This document shows, in pieces, positions 8,464 through 16,100 of a stretch of DNA of 46,650 nucleotides. The stretch covers positions 1-46,650 of the forward strand of contig JBEIHF010000014.1 in assembly GCA_040381535.1 (NCBI GenBank), in the 5' to 3' direction. The position numbers were made by a program, and so were the translations under genes. Source of the stretch: Micavibrio_A sp040381535 (lineage in GTDB: Bacteria; Pseudomonadota; Alphaproteobacteria; Micavibrionales; Micavibrionaceae). Position 1 is the first letter of the stretch. The number at the start of each line of letters is the position of its first letter. Below the pieces are notes generated by a model. It was not told the DNA's origin. It saw only the letters and a list, made by a program, of their open reading frames with translations, and made no database searches.

Positions 8464-8495
8464 AATCCGGAATCGTTCAGTTTGCCGGATTTTTT
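8464..8495 (+). terminator. Possible terminator after sufA
   Basis: AATCCGG (8464-8470) pairs with CCGGATT (8485-8491) across a 14-nt loop and runs into a T tract (8490-8495). The long loop makes it weaker than the hairpin downstream. Confidence 0.5.
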
Positions 8496-8524
8496 CTCTA
8501 CTGCTCAGGAAACCGAGCAAAAAC

Positions 8525-8548
8525 AAAGGGCCTCGAAAGGCCCTTTTT
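8525..8548 (+). terminator. Bidirectional rho-independent terminator
   Basis: Perfect 9-bp stem AAAGGGCCT / AGGCCCTTT (8525-8533, 8538-8546) with a CGAA tetraloop and T runs on both strands. It can end the suf operon on the plus strand and the convergent 46-residue gene cluster on the minus strand. Confidence 0.85.
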
Positions 8549-8571
8549 CATTCTTTATCCTTTTAAGGATA

Positions 8572-8712
8572 CTACGAAGCTTGGAAATCCAAGCCCGGTT
8601 TTACACCGAGGGTGCTCAGGAATTTGTGCGTGTGATCTAAAGTGGATTCAGCAGGCGAAACACGGCTAGGGTGAACGGCAGCTGCAGCAAAGTCACCAAT
8701 ATTATGAATCAT
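8572..8712 (-). CDS. 46-residue small protein with strong ribosome binding site
   Basis: Minus-strand ORF starting MIHNIGDFAAAAVHPS and ending GLDFQAS. AGGGAGAAG (complement of 8719-8727) lies 6 nt before the ATG, an excellent SD, and the start is one base beyond the stop of the upstream gene, so the two should be cotranslated. A bidirectional terminator lies about 25 bases after its stop. There is no membrane helix or signal peptide; an Ala-rich patch is followed by a polar C-terminal half. I recognise no family. Coding status rests on RBS, coupling and terminator spacing. Confidence 0.7.
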   Translation of the reverse strand: MIHNIGDFAAAAVHPSRVSPAESTLDHTHKFLSTLGVKPGLDFQAS

Positions 8713-8713
8713 A

Positions 8714-9298
8714 TTAACTTCTCCCTCTCATCGCATCATAAGCTGATGCATACTGTTCATAAAGTACTTCTCTGGACTTTCCATCGATGTAAGCTTTATA
8801 GACCCCATTTAACCCCAACTCGGTTAAAGAGTCAAGCAAATTAGTGAAATGGGGTGTTTTGGTTAATTCTTTTATAACCTTGCAAACTTCCGTAATGGAA
8901 TCAAGATTTCGGCCATGGATAAAGCTGGCGTAGGCCATGATGTCTTTACGGGGGTCTGGGGTGCGGAAACCCGCCAATTCTTGGGCGGCTTCATTCAAAC
9001 CTTTAATAAGATTGATGATAAAAGCAGGGTTTGCGGTCGTTGCTGAACCCGGGGCCTGCATGTAAATAGTCATCGCTTCGGGTGAAAAACCGGACTGGCC
9101 GATGCCTTTGATAACGTGAACAGGAACGCGTTTTAGGTCCAAAAGCTTCAAAAGCAGGCGGCCCGTTTCTGATTCGCGTATGACGGCGGATGCGCTCTGA
9201 AGAAGCTCTTGGCTATGGGGGTGGCCGTAGTTAATCTGGCTGCCGCTCGTTTTGGCGCCAAATTTACCACCCAAACCTGATTGTTCGTTTTCAGTCAT
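8714..9298 (-). CDS. Hypothetical protein, 194 aa
   Basis: Soluble 194-residue protein with no signal peptide and no family I can name. A Gly-rich polar N-terminus (SGLGGKFGAKTSGSQ) precedes a mixed alpha/beta region (RLLLKLLDLKRVPVHVIKG) and a mostly helical C-terminus. There is no HExxH or other catalytic motif. It is the middle gene of a three-gene minus-strand cluster, 11 bases after the 203-residue gene and 1 base before the 46-residue gene. Confidence 0.8.
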   Translation of the reverse strand: MTENEQSGLGGKFGAKTSGSQINYGHPHSQELLQSASAVIRESETGRLLLKLLDLKRVPVHVIKGIGQSGFSPEAMTIYMQAPGSATTANPAFIINLIKGLNEAAQELAGFRTPDPRKDIMAYASFIHGRNLDSITEVCKVIKELTKTPHFTNLLDSLTELGLNGVYKAYIDGKSREVLYEQYASAYDAMRGRS

Positions 9299-9309
9299 TC
9301 ATTGAACTC

Positions 9310-9921
9310 CTACGCCATTATTCCAGAAACGGCGGATTGTGCAATCGCATTTACGATCATTTTGCGGCTCTGGATGGTGACACGGCCGGTGCCCGTCACT
9401 TCAATCGTGGCGCGCATCAAAAGTCCTTCGGCATATAAATCCGCATCCACCGTGTATTTATCAAAGCCTGCGTCATAGCTTACTTCGGCGGCTTTGTGAT
9501 TGCGCATAATGGAATCACGGCTTTGCTTATCCATTGATGCCAGAAGAGGCATGTCGTAGGGATCTTTGATGAAAAACATTTCATCGCCATCCAGCATCAC
9601 ATGCTGGAAAAAGAATTCGAGATAATCCACGACCGTGCGTTCATTAAGTGAGAGCATACCGCGGTCGTTGATCGTATAGATGGGCAGTTCCGTACCGTCG
9701 AGCTGATGAAAATGCACGCCGTTGCCCAGATATTTAAAGCTGAAAGAGGGAAGCGAAGCGAAATTCGTTACCTGATAAAGATTCGTGGTTTCATAGAACG
9801 GCAAATTCCATTTCTGGACTTCGCTAGTCGTGGTCGAAAACATGCCGGCGGCACCGTCTGTGGTGAGTACGCTTTCTACGACCTTTGTGCTGTCTTCGCG
9901 GTTAAGCCTTTGCCATGCCAT
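9310..9921 (-). CDS. Hypothetical protein, 203 aa
   Basis: 203-residue soluble protein of unknown function, first gene of the three-gene minus-strand cluster. A beta-rich middle (SFKYLGNGVHFHQLDG, then LPIYTINDRG) is followed by an aromatic acidic stretch (YLEFFFQHVMLDGDEMFF) and a beta-strand-rich C-terminus (YDAGFDKYTVDADLYAEG, VTGTGRVTIQ). Pieces such as VTNFASLPSF and HFHQLDG look conserved-domain-like, but I cannot name the family. TTGCAT and TAATGT about 18 bp apart upstream, in the 96-bp gap to dusA, could be its promoter (weak). Confidence 0.8.
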   Translation of the reverse strand: MAWQRLNREDSTKVVESVLTTDGAAGMFSTTTSEVQKWNLPFYETTNLYQVTNFASLPSFSFKYLGNGVHFHQLDGTELPIYTINDRGMLSLNERTVVDYLEFFFQHVMLDGDEMFFIKDPYDMPLLASMDKQSRDSIMRNHKAAEVSYDAGFDKYTVDADLYAEGLLMRATIEVTGTGRVTIQSRKMIVNAIAQSAVSGIMA

Positions 9922-10017
9922 GGTTCGGTGGGAGCCTTTAAAAAAGATAAATCTAAATACATTATCAACCAGTTGGAAAAAAATGCAAATTCTAACGTGG
10001 TTAAAGGGTGAATCGGC

Positions 10018-10989
10018 TTACAAGGCCATGGATTCAAGGGCTTTTTCCAGAAGGCGGGGATGGGCGTTGTCGTTATGCGTTTCGGTTGAAAGAGTGCGTC
10101 TCCAAGCTTTGGAGCCGCGCATGCCTTGGAACAGACCCAGCATGTGGCGGGTGATGGACTTCATCGGGGTGCCGTAATCACGGGCCTGACGCTCGATATA
10201 GGGGATCATTTTCAAAACCGCTCCCTGCGCCGAAATCGGGTTCGGATTGCTGAAAATATGGCGTTCGATATTCAAAAGAAGTTCGGGGTTTTGGTACGCC
10301 TCGCGGCCGATCATAACGCCGTCGAACACATCCAGATGCGCTTTGGTTTCGGCAACGGTGCGCACTTCACCGTTTACGATGAATTCAATGTGGGGATATT
10401 CGGCCTTGATGCGCGCGGGCAGATCGTAATTGATCGGCGGCTTGGTTCTGTTTTCTTTAGGGGACAAACCTTTCAGCCACGCTTTGCGCGCGTGAATCAC
10501 GAACATCGAACAGCCCGCATCCGCGACAGGTTTTATAAAAGCGCGGAGGAATGTTTCCGGATCGCATTCGTCGATTCCGATTCTGCATTTCACGGTGACG
10601 GGAATTTTGACTGCTTTGGTCATTGATTCCACGCAACGCGCAACAAGATCGGGTTCCGCCATCAGGCAGGCGCCAAAGGCGCCTTTTTGCACGCGCTCGG
10701 AAGGGCATCCGCAATTTAGATTGATTTCATCATAGCCAAAATCTTCGCCCATCTTGGCGGCAAGGGCGAGGTCATCGGGTTCGGAGCCGCCAAGTTGGAG
10801 CGCGATAGGATGTTCTTCGTCGGAAAAACGCAAATGGCGTTCGGCATCGCCGTGAATCAACGCGCCCGTCGTCACCATCTCCGTATAAAGACGCACAGAG
10901 GGGGACAAAAGACGGTGAAAGAAACGGCAGTGCCGGTCTGTCCAATCCATCATAGGCGCGACGCTTATATGCGCTTTTTTCGTGTTCAC
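10018..10989 (-). CDS. dusA: tRNA-dihydrouridine synthase DusA
   Basis: FMN-dependent reductase converting U20/U20a to dihydrouridine in the tRNA D-loop. TIM-barrel landmarks: SVAPMMDWTDRHCR at the N-terminus, catalytic Cys in NLNCGCPSERVQKG (second Cys, residue 95 from the GTG start), VTVKCRIGID, VIHARKAWLKGLSPKENR and the FMN phosphate loop NGEVRT and MIGREAYQNP. GTG 10989 is chosen because AAGGGG lies 8 nt upstream and the conserved domain starts there; an ATG at 11025 would add 12 residues with no good SD and would leave only 14 bp to the divergent gene. The DusA subgroup is indicated by the KGLSPKENR segment. Confidence 0.95.
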   Translation of the reverse strand: MNTKKAHISVAPMMDWTDRHCRFFHRLLSPSVRLYTEMVTTGALIHGDAERHLRFSDEEHPIALQLGGSEPDDLALAAKMGEDFGYDEINLNCGCPSERVQKGAFGACLMAEPDLVARCVESMTKAVKIPVTVKCRIGIDECDPETFLRAFIKPVADAGCSMFVIHARKAWLKGLSPKENRTKPPINYDLPARIKAEYPHIEFIVNGEVRTVAETKAHLDVFDGVMIGREAYQNPELLLNIERHIFSNPNPISAQGAVLKMIPYIERQARDYGTPMKSITRHMLGLFQGMRGSKAWRRTLSTETHNDNAHPRLLEKALESMAL

Positions 10990-11039
10990 GGTTTCATCCC
11001 CTTGAATGCGGGCGTTTTTTAGCATATCCAGAATAGATT

Positions 11040-11606
11040 ATGGGTAAAAAAATCGTCCTCACATTAGCTTTTTTGCTTATCTCCATTGTTCCCGCACTGG
11101 CCGGTAGCGGCCAGAAAGCCCCTCCAGAGCCCCCACAAGGCTCTTTGGCGGTGGATACGCCTGTAAGCACGGTAGGGAGCAAGAATTCCTCGGGCCTGCC
11201 GATACCCCGTTTTGTGACCCTTGCCACGGACAAGGTGTTCGTCCGCACGGGGCCGGCCTTGAGATACCCTATCAAATGGGTCCTTCAGAAAGAACATCTG
11301 CCCGTAGAGATCGTGCAGGAGTTCGACACATGGCGCAAAATCCGTGACATGGAAGGCGATGACGGATGGGTGCACCAATCGATGCTTTCGGGCAACAGGT
11401 CCATCGTGGTCAAAGGTGAGGCCAATATGGCCTTGAAAAAAGACCCTGACACCAAATCTCGTACTCTGGCCTATCTGGAGCCCCACGTAATAGCGGGTGT
11501 CGAAGAGTGCAGGGGCGCGTGGTGCGCCGTATCCTCGGAAGGCTACAAAGGGTGGGCCGAAAGAAAGTTTTTGTGGGGGATTTACGACTCAGAGGACTTC
11601 GACTAA
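11040..11606 (+). CDS. Secreted SH3-domain protein
   Basis: 188 residues with a Sec signal peptide (about 1-21, ending in VPALAG), a Pro-rich linker and two bacterial SH3-like repeats: one around 58-115 (VFVRTGPALRYPIKWVLQ, DDGWVHQSML) and one around 120-180 (ANMALKKDPDTKSRTLAYL, YKGWAERKFLWG). Such proteins are periplasmic and often bind peptidoglycan or accompany murein hydrolases. It is divergent from dusA across a very short gap. The domain is recognisable; the ligand is unknown. Confidence 0.88.
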   Translation: MGKKIVLTLAFLLISIVPALAGSGQKAPPEPPQGSLAVDTPVSTVGSKNSSGLPIPRFVTLATDKVFVRTGPALRYPIKWVLQKEHLPVEIVQEFDTWRKIRDMEGDDGWVHQSMLSGNRSIVVKGEANMALKKDPDTKSRTLAYLEPHVIAGVEECRGAWCAVSSEGYKGWAERKFLWGIYDSEDFD

Positions 11607-11687
11607 AATTTATAGAGTGATTCGTTTTTCATACCGCACCTTAAGTACCCTTCCCAAGTATCTCAATTAAATAGCAAAACAGAAACC

Positions 11688-12668
11688 ATGAGCACACAAA
11701 CACATACCGTAAAGGCAGATGTGGCTATTCGGATTCACGCCGCGATTCAGGCGATGGCCGAAGAACCAGAATTGGGCACCGACGCAATGAAGGTGCTGAT
11801 GCTCTATGCCGGCATGCTGGTGGAGTGCGCTTTCCTGTTCGACAATTGCGAAGAAGCCCTAGAAGGCTCGTTCGCCAAACTTTCAGAATTGCTCGATTGC
11901 GAGCCTTATGGCGGCGATCTCGGCGGCAAGGCGATGCCTCCCGCACCCATTATAGATTTTGATACGGAGCAGGGCCGTTCCATCTCCCGCGAGTTCTTCG
12001 AAGAATGGAATGACTGCCATTACGAATTCCAAAACATGGTTTTGTTTTTGATTCAGCAATCCCTGTCGCGTTGGGAAATGTTCGGCATGGCGAGAACGGA
12101 ATCTTTCCGCATACTGATCGAAGCCACATATAAAGCGATGGCGTATGAATTGGCGGCGCAGGAGTTGTGCGACGCGCTTATCGAACAAAAGATCGGCATC
12201 TTGAACTGGAAGCTTGCTGACAGCGTGGCGGCCCTTGCAGGTACTGCGGGATATAAACTCGCGCAAAGCCACGAAGGTAAAAATCAATGCTGCTGGTTTA
12301 GAGGATCGGATCTTCCCGACGTTTTGGATCAAACCGCTTACGTGATGACTCAAGAAGCGGTCCGTCACGGTTTATGCTCTTCCACCGACTGGCGTTTTGG
12401 GCTCCCTGCGAACGATACACCGGCGAACCCGCCGACACAGTTGATCCGCGAACTTGATCCTCTTTGTCAGGGTTTTTTCAACGCAATTGAAATGTTCGAT
12501 TTGAACGATCAAGCGGTTGCTTGCGCCAAAGCGGCGGGCCGCATGCTTGCCATCACATCGGGCGGCAAAAAACCCGAACTGGAACCTGCTATCGCCAAGC
12601 CTTTGGCCATGGCTGCCATCTCGGAATCCTACAAAAGCGTGTGCATGGAATACGCCTTTATGGCGTAA
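11688..12668 (+). CDS. Hypothetical protein, 326 aa
   Basis: Soluble, mostly alpha-helical 326-residue protein with no signal peptide and no family I can identify. It has many cysteines spread along the chain (for example ECAFLFDNCEEAL, KNQCCWFRG, HGLCSST), with no zinc-finger spacing. The N-terminal AIRIHAAIQAMAEE looks like an amphipathic helix. No strong SD precedes ATG 11688. It lies upstream of fabA in the same direction, with a candidate fabA promoter in between. Confidence 0.75.
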   Translation: MSTQTHTVKADVAIRIHAAIQAMAEEPELGTDAMKVLMLYAGMLVECAFLFDNCEEALEGSFAKLSELLDCEPYGGDLGGKAMPPAPIIDFDTEQGRSISREFFEEWNDCHYEFQNMVLFLIQQSLSRWEMFGMARTESFRILIEATYKAMAYELAAQELCDALIEQKIGILNWKLADSVAALAGTAGYKLAQSHEGKNQCCWFRGSDLPDVLDQTAYVMTQEAVRHGLCSSTDWRFGLPANDTPANPPTQLIRELDPLCQGFFNAIEMFDLNDQAVACAKAAGRMLAITSGGKKPELEPAIAKPLAMAAISESYKSVCMEYAFMA

Positions 12669-12706
12669 ATCGATCTAAATCCTTGGGATTGCTTCCCTTT
12701 GGCCGC

Positions 12707-12735
12707 TTGATTCCCCTTGTTTTACCCGCTATGAA
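12707..12735 (+). promoter_or_regulatory. Candidate fabA promoter (possibly leaderless)
   Basis: TTGATT (12707-12712), a 17-bp spacer, then TATGAA (12730-12735). The predicted +1 falls at about 12742-12743, on the preferred fabA ATG. No Shine-Dalgarno sequence precedes either possible ATG (12731 or 12743), so a leaderless mRNA is plausible. Confidence 0.4.
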
Positions 12736-12742
12736 TCTCCGT

Positions 12743-13304
12743 ATGTCAGCAAAGTATGCGGTAAAGAAAATCATGGATTTCGTTCCCAAGCCTTCCTACT
12801 CGTTCGAAGATCTCATCGAATGCGGTAAAGGCACAATGTTCGGCCCTGGCAACGCGCAATTGCCGCTGCCTCCGATGCTGATGTTTGATCGCATTACCAA
12901 AAATTGCAGCCGAAGGCGGCGCGTTTGAAAAAGGCGAAATCGTCGCCGAACTCGACGTGAAAGAGAATCTCTGGTTCTTCGAGTGCCACTTCAAGGGCGA
13001 CCCCGTTATGCCGGGTTGCCTTGGCCTCGACGCCATGTGGCAATTGCTCGGCTTTTATCTGGGCTGGGTCGGCGGCAAAGGTTCGGGCCGCGCGCTTGGC
13101 CTTGGCGAATTGAAATTCACGGGACAAATCCTGCCCTCCACGAAACTCGTGCGCTATGTGATCGACCTAAAACGGGTCATCAACCGCAAACTCGTGCTCG
13201 GTATTGCCGATGGCCGTGTAGAGGCAGACGGCAAAGTGATTTACGAAGCCAAGGACCTCAAGGTCGGGCTGTTCGATAACGCCGCCTCCGCGATGTCAGC
13301 CTAA
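12743..13304 (+). pseudogene. fabA: fabA, 3-hydroxydecanoyl-ACP dehydratase/isomerase, with a +1 frameshift
   Basis: Bifunctional dehydratase/isomerase that makes the cis-3-decenoyl-ACP branch point of unsaturated fatty acids. The first 53 residues (to MLMFDRITK) are in one frame; the rest, from IAAEGG, is in another. Dropping one A from AAAAA at 12899-12903 restores a continuous protein of about 186 residues, normal for the family. The 3' part holds the catalytic His82 (WFFECHFKGDPVMPG) and Asp96 (GLDAMWQ), 14 apart as in E. coli, plus GRALGLGELKFTGQ and INRKLVLGIADG. Neither fragment alone would be active. A homopolymer indel in the assembly is as likely as true inactivation, because fabB downstream is intact. 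No programmed -1 slippery signal fits, since a +1 shift is needed. Confidence 0.9.
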
Positions 13305-13306
13305 TC

Positions 13307-13357
13307 TAAAAGGGGCGTAAAAGTTTTTTCAATTAAAAGCTACCGTAAAAGGGGCGT
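13307..13357. repeat. 12-bp direct repeat TAAAAGGGGCGT after fabA
   Basis: TAAAAGGGGCGT occurs at 13307-13318 and again at 13346-13357, the second inside the 3' end of the minus-strand gene. It marks the left junction of the gene inserted between fabA and fabB. No matching copy is visible at the right junction, so it is not a clean target-site duplication. Confidence 0.5.
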
Positions 13358-13886
13358 CGCGAGCGGGCGCGGAAAAATGTTTCGTTTTGATTTCGGCCAT
13401 TGCGGAATCAATCGCTTGCGCATGTTCGGGAATGCGGGTGCCGAGATAAACGGCAACCCTACCCAAAATTGCAGCCGGATCTTTTCTAATCCATCTCTCA
13501 CCGACACTGTAGGATAACTGGGCAGCGCCACCTATGCTCTTATCAAAACTATGATCGTTAGGTCTTTTTATGTACCAAAAGGCTACATCCTGTTTGGATT
13601 TATCGCCATCTCTGAGTATGGAATTCATGGATTGGCTTGATGTTTCGTTGTCGAAACGGATAGCGGCGGTGCCGTTCAGGTTGTGTTGGTTCCGCGAAAC
13701 ATCCAGATTTATTTTGCTGCCGACATCTTTAGGTAGGTGTTTTTTGAGCGTTTCAACCATATCGCGAAAAGGGGAGAGCTTTATCGCGAGATCAGCCTCA
13801 ATTTTCTCCAAGGCTTTCTCTGTAGCGGCTTGATCGGCTCTTTCTTGAAAGACTTTTGCGGCGGCTGATTGTGCGTTTTCTATCAT
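13329..13886 (-). CDS. Hypothetical protein inserted between fabA and fabB
   Basis: 185 residues, family unknown. The N-terminal 60 residues are a charged helix with coiled-coil character (KALEKIEADLAIKL); the rest is mixed, with DVAFWYIKRPNDHS and SYSVGERWIRKDPAAIL. No signal peptide. GGGAG precedes the ATG by about 8 nt, and a near-consensus promoter lies upstream on the same strand. It opposes the fab genes on both sides, so it breaks what is a contiguous fabA-fabB unit in many alphaproteobacteria. This looks like a later insertion of an independent gene. Confidence 0.78.
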   Translation of the reverse strand: MIENAQSAAAKVFQERADQAATEKALEKIEADLAIKLSPFRDMVETLKKHLPKDVGSKINLDVSRNQHNLNGTAAIRFDNETSSQSMNSILRDGDKSKQDVAFWYIKRPNDHSFDKSIGGAAQLSYSVGERWIRKDPAAILGRVAVYLGTRIPEHAQAIDSAMAEIKTKHFSAPARDAPFTVAFN

Positions 13887-13905
13887 GCTCTTACTCCCGT
13901 TGTAA

Positions 13906-13941
13906 TATTATACATAATATACAGAGAATTGGCTTTGTCAA
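13906..13941 (-). promoter_or_regulatory. Promoter with palindromic operator candidate
   Basis: On the minus strand TTGACA (13941-13936) and TATTAT (13919-13914) are 16 bp apart, a strong sigma-70 match driving the 185-residue gene. The -10 lies inside the dyad ATATTAT-AC-ATAATAT (13905-13920), 7-bp arms with a 2-bp centre, which could be an operator. Autoregulation is inference. Confidence 0.6.
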
Positions 13942-14011
13942 TGTTAATCAGTAAGCTGAAAGGCCAAACATAACGTGACTTTCCACCTCTTGCCCTTTAA
14001 AAATACATACC

Positions 14012-15253
14012 ATGACAAACACACAAAAACGCGTGGTCATTACGGGCATCGGGATTGTTTCCTGTATCGGCAATGATCAAGAGACGGTGCTAGCCTCGTT
14101 GAAGGCCGGCAAATCCGGCATAAAGTTTTCCCCCAGCATGGCGGAGCATGGCTTCCGTTCACAGGTCGAAGGCCGTCCCGATATTGATGTCGTTGCCGTC
14201 ATCGACAAACGCCTTTTGCGTTTTATGGGTGAAGGCTCGGCCTACAACCACCTTGCCATGGAACAGGCAATTAAAGACGCAGGCCTCGAAGAGGGCGATA
14301 TTTCCAACGAGCGCACGGGCGTTATCATGGGCTCCGGTGGCCCGAGCACCAGCAACCTTGTGGAAGCAGCCGATATTGTGCGCGAAAAGAAAGCCACCAA
14401 ATGGGTCGGACCATTCCGCGTTCCGCGCTGCATGTCCTCGACAGCCTCCGCGACAATCGCCACGAATTTCAAAATCAAAGGCGTTAACTATTCCATTTCC
14501 TCCGCCTGTTCTACATCCGCGCATTGCATCGGGAATGCTGCCGAACAAATTTTGCTCGGCAAACAAGACATCGTGTTCGCGGGCGGTTCGGAAGAACTGC
14601 ACTGGACGCTTTCTTGCCTTTTTGATGCGATGGGAGCTATGAGCTCGAAATACAACGACACGCCGGACAAGGCATCACGTGCCTATGACGCAAACCGTGA
14701 CGGTTTCGTAATCGCAGGCGGTGCAGGGGTTGTCGTGGTAGAATCCCTCGAACACGCCAAAGCGCGCGGCGCGAAAATCTACGCTGAAATCACGGGATAT
14801 GGCGCGACATCCGACGGTGCCGACATGGTGGCGCCGAGCGGCGAGGGCGCGGTGCGCTGCATGAAGGAGGCGCTCTCTACCGTCAAAGTGCCTGTCACTT
14901 ACATCAACACGCACGGCACATCGACGCCTGCGGGTGATATCACCGAACTCGACGCCATCAAGAATGTTTTCGGCAATCTTGAACAGGACATGCCCTATAT
15001 CGGTTCGACCAAATCGATGACCGGTCACTCCTTGGGTGCCACGGGCGCGCAGGAAGCGATTTACTCACTGCTGATGATGCAAAATGATTTCGTTGCGCCG
15101 AGCATCAACATCGAAACGCTCGATGAAGGCGCGGGCAATCTGCCGCTCGCTCGCCAGCGCATCGACAACATCCGTCACAATACGATCCTTTCAAACTCCT
15201 TCGGCTTCGGCGGCACCAACGCTACCCTCGCGCTCTCCAGATACGAGGAATAG
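14012..15253 (+). CDS. fabB: Beta-ketoacyl-ACP synthase I FabB
   Basis: Condensing enzyme that elongates the unsaturated intermediates made by FabA. 413 residues with the complete Cys-His-His triad: Cys166 (SSACSTSAHCIG), His301 (NTHGTSTPAGD) and His339 (STKSMTGHSLGATGAQ), with Lys334. The sequence follows FabB more closely than FabF. No SD precedes the ATG, and a minus-strand gene separates it from fabA, so it needs its own promoter; the nearby candidates are weak. It is followed after 2 bases by fabI, with which it should be cotranscribed. Confidence 0.96.
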   Translation: MTNTQKRVVITGIGIVSCIGNDQETVLASLKAGKSGIKFSPSMAEHGFRSQVEGRPDIDVVAVIDKRLLRFMGEGSAYNHLAMEQAIKDAGLEEGDISNERTGVIMGSGGPSTSNLVEAADIVREKKATKWVGPFRVPRCMSSTASATIATNFKIKGVNYSISSACSTSAHCIGNAAEQILLGKQDIVFAGGSEELHWTLSCLFDAMGAMSSKYNDTPDKASRAYDANRDGFVIAGGAGVVVVESLEHAKARGAKIYAEITGYGATSDGADMVAPSGEGAVRCMKEALSTVKVPVTYINTHGTSTPAGDITELDAIKNVFGNLEQDMPYIGSTKSMTGHSLGATGAQEAIYSLLMMQNDFVAPSINIETLDEGAGNLPLARQRIDNIRHNTILSNSFGFGGTNATLALSRYEE

Positions 15254-15255
15254 TC

Positions 15256-16080
15256 ATGAGCATACCGGCATCGATTATTATGAAGGGCAAACGCGGCCTC
15301 ATCATGGGGGTCGCCAACGACAAATCCATCGCATGGGGCATGGCGACCGAATTGCACAAGCACGGGGCGGAAATGGCCTTCACCTACCAAGGTGACGCGT
15401 TCGGCAAGCGCGTGAAACCTTTGGCGGAATTCATCGGCGCAAAATTGTTGATCGATTGCGATGTTTCCAAGGAAGACGACCTCGACAAGGTTTTCGAAAC
15501 CGTCAAAAAAGAATGGGGCGGGCTTGATTTCATCGTCCACGCTATCGCGTTTTCGGATAAGGAAGAATTGAAAGGCCGTTATGTTGATACGTCCTTACAA
15601 AACTTCCTGACCTCGATGCATATATCCTGTTATTCGTTCACGTCCGTGATGCGCCGCGCCGCGCCGCTCATGAAAAAAGGCGGCAGCGCTGTTACGCTCA
15701 CCTATTACGGCGCGGAAAAAGCCATGCCGAATTACAACGTGATGGGCGTGGCGAAAGCGGCATTGGAGGCATCCGTGCGTTATCTGGCGGCCGACCTCGG
15801 CCCCGACAATATCCGCGTGAACGCGATTTCGGCAGGTCCCATGAGGACGCTCGCAGGCGCCGTCATCGGCTCCGCGCGCACCACGTTCAAATACAATGTG
15901 ATGACCGCGCCTTTGCGCCGCTCCGTCGAACTCGAAGAAATCGGCGGTACAGGGCTTTACCTGCTCTCCGAACTTTCGGGCGCCGTGACGGGTGAGATAC
16001 ATTATGTGGATTGCGGATTTAACGCGGTCGGCATGCCTATGCCAGATCAAATTCAAGGACTTTTTAAAAACGGGGACTAA
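15256..16080 (+). CDS. fabI: Enoyl-ACP reductase (NADH) FabI
   Basis: NADH-dependent reductase for the last step of each fatty-acid elongation cycle and the usual triclosan target. 274 residues, short-chain dehydrogenase fold of the FabI subgroup: GVANDKSIAWGMA dinucleotide loop, catalytic Tyr160 and Lys167 (PNYNVMGVAKAAL), and the second conserved Tyr near 150 (TLTYYGAEKA). The substrate loop ISAGPMRTLA is intact. It starts 2 bases after fabB. Confidence 0.96.
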   Translation: MSIPASIIMKGKRGLIMGVANDKSIAWGMATELHKHGAEMAFTYQGDAFGKRVKPLAEFIGAKLLIDCDVSKEDDLDKVFETVKKEWGGLDFIVHAIAFSDKEELKGRYVDTSLQNFLTSMHISCYSFTSVMRRAAPLMKKGGSAVTLTYYGAEKAMPNYNVMGVAKAALEASVRYLAADLGPDNIRVNAISAGPMRTLAGAVIGSARTTFKYNVMTAPLRRSVELEEIGGTGLYLLSELSGAVTGEIHYVDCGFNAVGMPMPDQIQGLFKNGD

Positions 16081-16100
16081 ATTTTTTAAAGGGAAATTTT

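Noticed and set aside
12896..12906. Programmed -1 ribosomal frameshift in fabA
   Set aside because: Restoring the frame needs +1 (or -2), and no X-XXY-YYZ heptamer with the correct phase or downstream pseudoknot is seen.
13305..14011. Insertion sequence between fabA and fabB
   Set aside because: The gene there is not transposase-like, and no terminal inverted repeats or paired target-site duplications were found.
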